From Candidatus Hinthialibacter antarcticus (GTDB lineage Bacteria > Hinthialibacterota > Hinthialibacteria > Hinthialibacterales > Hinthialibacteraceae), in NCBI GenBank assembly GCA_030765645.1, contig JAVCCE010000035.1, positions 1-62,952 on the forward strand: a stretch of 62,952 nt of DNA, written 5' to 3'. This document shows, piece after piece, positions 61,900 through 62,952 of the stretch; within the stretch, counting starts at the first letter, position 1, and each line of letters opens with the position of its first letter. The position numbers and the translations under genes were made by a program. The notes beneath the pieces are model-generated. The model did not search any database, had not been told where the DNA came from, and saw only the letters and a program-made list of their open reading frames with translations.

Positions 61900-62952
61900 A
61901 TGTCGATCAACATCCGGTTTTTCAGCTTTGCGATTGTAGTATTCTTGCTGGTTACGGCGATTGTCCCGAAACCAGTAGAAGCCATATCGTTGATTGAACT
62001 ATTACGAATGCTCAAGCCGGAGCTGTTAGAAGAACTGCTTCGGGCGCATGAACCCACCCCGATACCGCCGACCCCGACAATACAGCCTACAGCGACTCGG
62101 GCTCCAACCCCGACTCCATCTCCGGTTCCGGTTCCTTTGGTGTATATCACCGATTCGATCATCGGGGATATAAGCGACCGCATCGACGGAATTCACCAGG
62201 GGATTGATACGGATTTGTATGTTGAGCGCGGCCTGGTCATCAATTGGAACGACGCGCTGCAATCGCAGGCGGCTGAATATCATGTCATCGTTTCACTGGA
62301 TGGCGGCGCTAATTATCAATTTTTAGGAAAGACGCAATCGAATGGTGAATCCTATTTAAAATGGGAACCGGATAATCAACAAATAGATGAAAAATTCCAA
62401 TCCGGGCCGCAAGATGGTCAAACTTACTTATTCAGCGTGTTTCGGATAGAACCGCAACCGGATCATACGCTGCTTCCCGTCTTTTTTGCTATCTCCGGTT
62501 TGGTTGAGATGGCGTTGACTGACATTCCCACGGCGACGAATACGCCTGTGCCTCCTACGAACACACCAACGCCAGAAGCAACATCAACATACACGCCAAC
62601 CAACACGCCGACACCGACAAACACGCCAGTTCCCCCAACGCCAACAATTATTATTCCCACAGCGACAAACACGCCTGTACCGCCTACAGCCACGCCAACA
62701 ATAGTGGTCCCAACCCCGACGCCTGGATATGTTTGGTTTGAGGGCTATGTTACTGAAAGAACTGGTGAACATAAGGGTGATGTAATTTCCAATGCGAAGG
62801 TACAACTTACAAATAAATTATATCAAGTAAGAACGCTTGACGAATCAATTGTTGCTTCTGGATATAACGGTGCTTCTTCAGCGCTTGTTCTTGATGGCAC
62901 ATTTGCAATAACTAACAATGAAGGATATTTTAAAATTGGGATTCTTCCGTCT
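61900..62952 (+). CDS. Secreted Thr/Pro-rich multidomain protein, 3' end beyond window
   Basis: An open frame of 351 codons from ATG 61900 to the last base, with no stop. Signal peptide [20 protein letters not shown] (cleavage near PVEA), then a Thr/Pro segment (about 68-88), a beta-rich domain (about 90-200, [17 protein letters not shown]), a longer Thr/Pro linker ([20 protein letters not shown] and on, about 208-285) and the start of a carboxypeptidase-regulatory/CNA-B-like domain ([20 protein letters not shown]). Architecture parallels the gene at 55952. A TGA lies in frame 15 bases upstream, which fixes the start region. Several minus-strand frames here are its shadows. Confidence 0.8.
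   Translation, partial: MSINIRFFSFAIVVFLLVTAIVPKPVEAISLIELLRMLKPELLEELLRAHEPTPIPPTPTIQPTATRAPTPTPSPVPVPLVYITDSIIGDISDRIDGIHQGIDTDLYVERGLVINWNDALQSQAAEYHVIVSLDGGANYQFLGKTQSNGESYLKWEPDNQQIDEKFQSGPQDGQTYLFSVFRIEPQPDHTLLPVFFAISGLVEMALTDIPTATNTPVPPTNTPTPEATSTYTPTNTPTPTNTPVPPTPTIIIPTATNTPVPPTATPTIVVPTPTPGYVWFEGYVTERTGEHKGDVISNAKVQLTNKLYQVRTLDESIVASGYNGASSALVLDGTFAITNNEGYFKIGILPS

Overview
The window looks like a chromosomal piece of an uncultured, free-living, Gram-negative-type heterotroph. It encodes many secreted proteins with Sec or Tat signals: polysaccharide-active enzymes, Gfo/Idh/MocA oxidoreductase, FG-GAP proteins, a dockerin-like protein, Thr/Pro-rich linkers and GspG-like pseudopilins. 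It also has a complete F1Fo ATP synthase and a cytochrome bd-like oxidase with a c-type heme. This gene style resembles Sumerlaeota, Hydrogenedentota, Hinthialibacterota or Planctomycetes-like lineages. That placement is inference: no rRNA or other decisive marker is present.

Layout. 0.4-10.8 kb: a secreted beta-helix/PDZ protein, a leftward operon (MarR regulator, methyltransferase, three-gene glycine betaine/choline-type ABC transporter) and three secreted carbohydrate-active proteins. 11.0-18.2 kb: leftward ATP synthase operon (atpZ-I-B-E-F-H-A-G-D-C). 18.5-30.7 kb: radical SAM protein, secreted hydrolase, pseudopilin, a Maf-N/CgeB-like glycosyltransferase, a secreted orphan and a two-gene oxidase operon. 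30.7-40.5 kb: an AT-richer accessory stretch with broken genes (HEPN protein, response regulator, IS21 istA/istB, PLD-helicase fragment), a divergent FG-GAP pair, ECF sigma plus FecR-like gene, a pseudopilin, and a 28-base copy of the 3' end of the tRNA-Trp gene. 40.8-52.9 kb: housekeeping genes (gatA, PTP-RpiB fusion, glyA-nrdR-Maf, STAS protein, gltX) plus EcsC, MORN-like and SDR genes. 53-63 kb: CPBP-like membrane protein, Tat-exported oxidoreductase, two Thr/Pro-rich secreted proteins (the last runs off the end and has no stop in the window), two glycosyltransferases, a dockerin-like protein and trpB2.

Intergenic DNA is full of small palindromic repeats of several families. The most striking is an approximately 80-base hairpin present in at least six places, with paired base changes that keep the stem. 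In three places it lies inside a 215-262-base element with inverted ends, which looks like a MITE. One copy sits at the junction of two broken genes. A second readable regulatory signal is a pair of near-identical palindromes (TTCGTGYACGAA) flanking the marR gene; they predict autoregulation and control of the osmolyte uptake operon.
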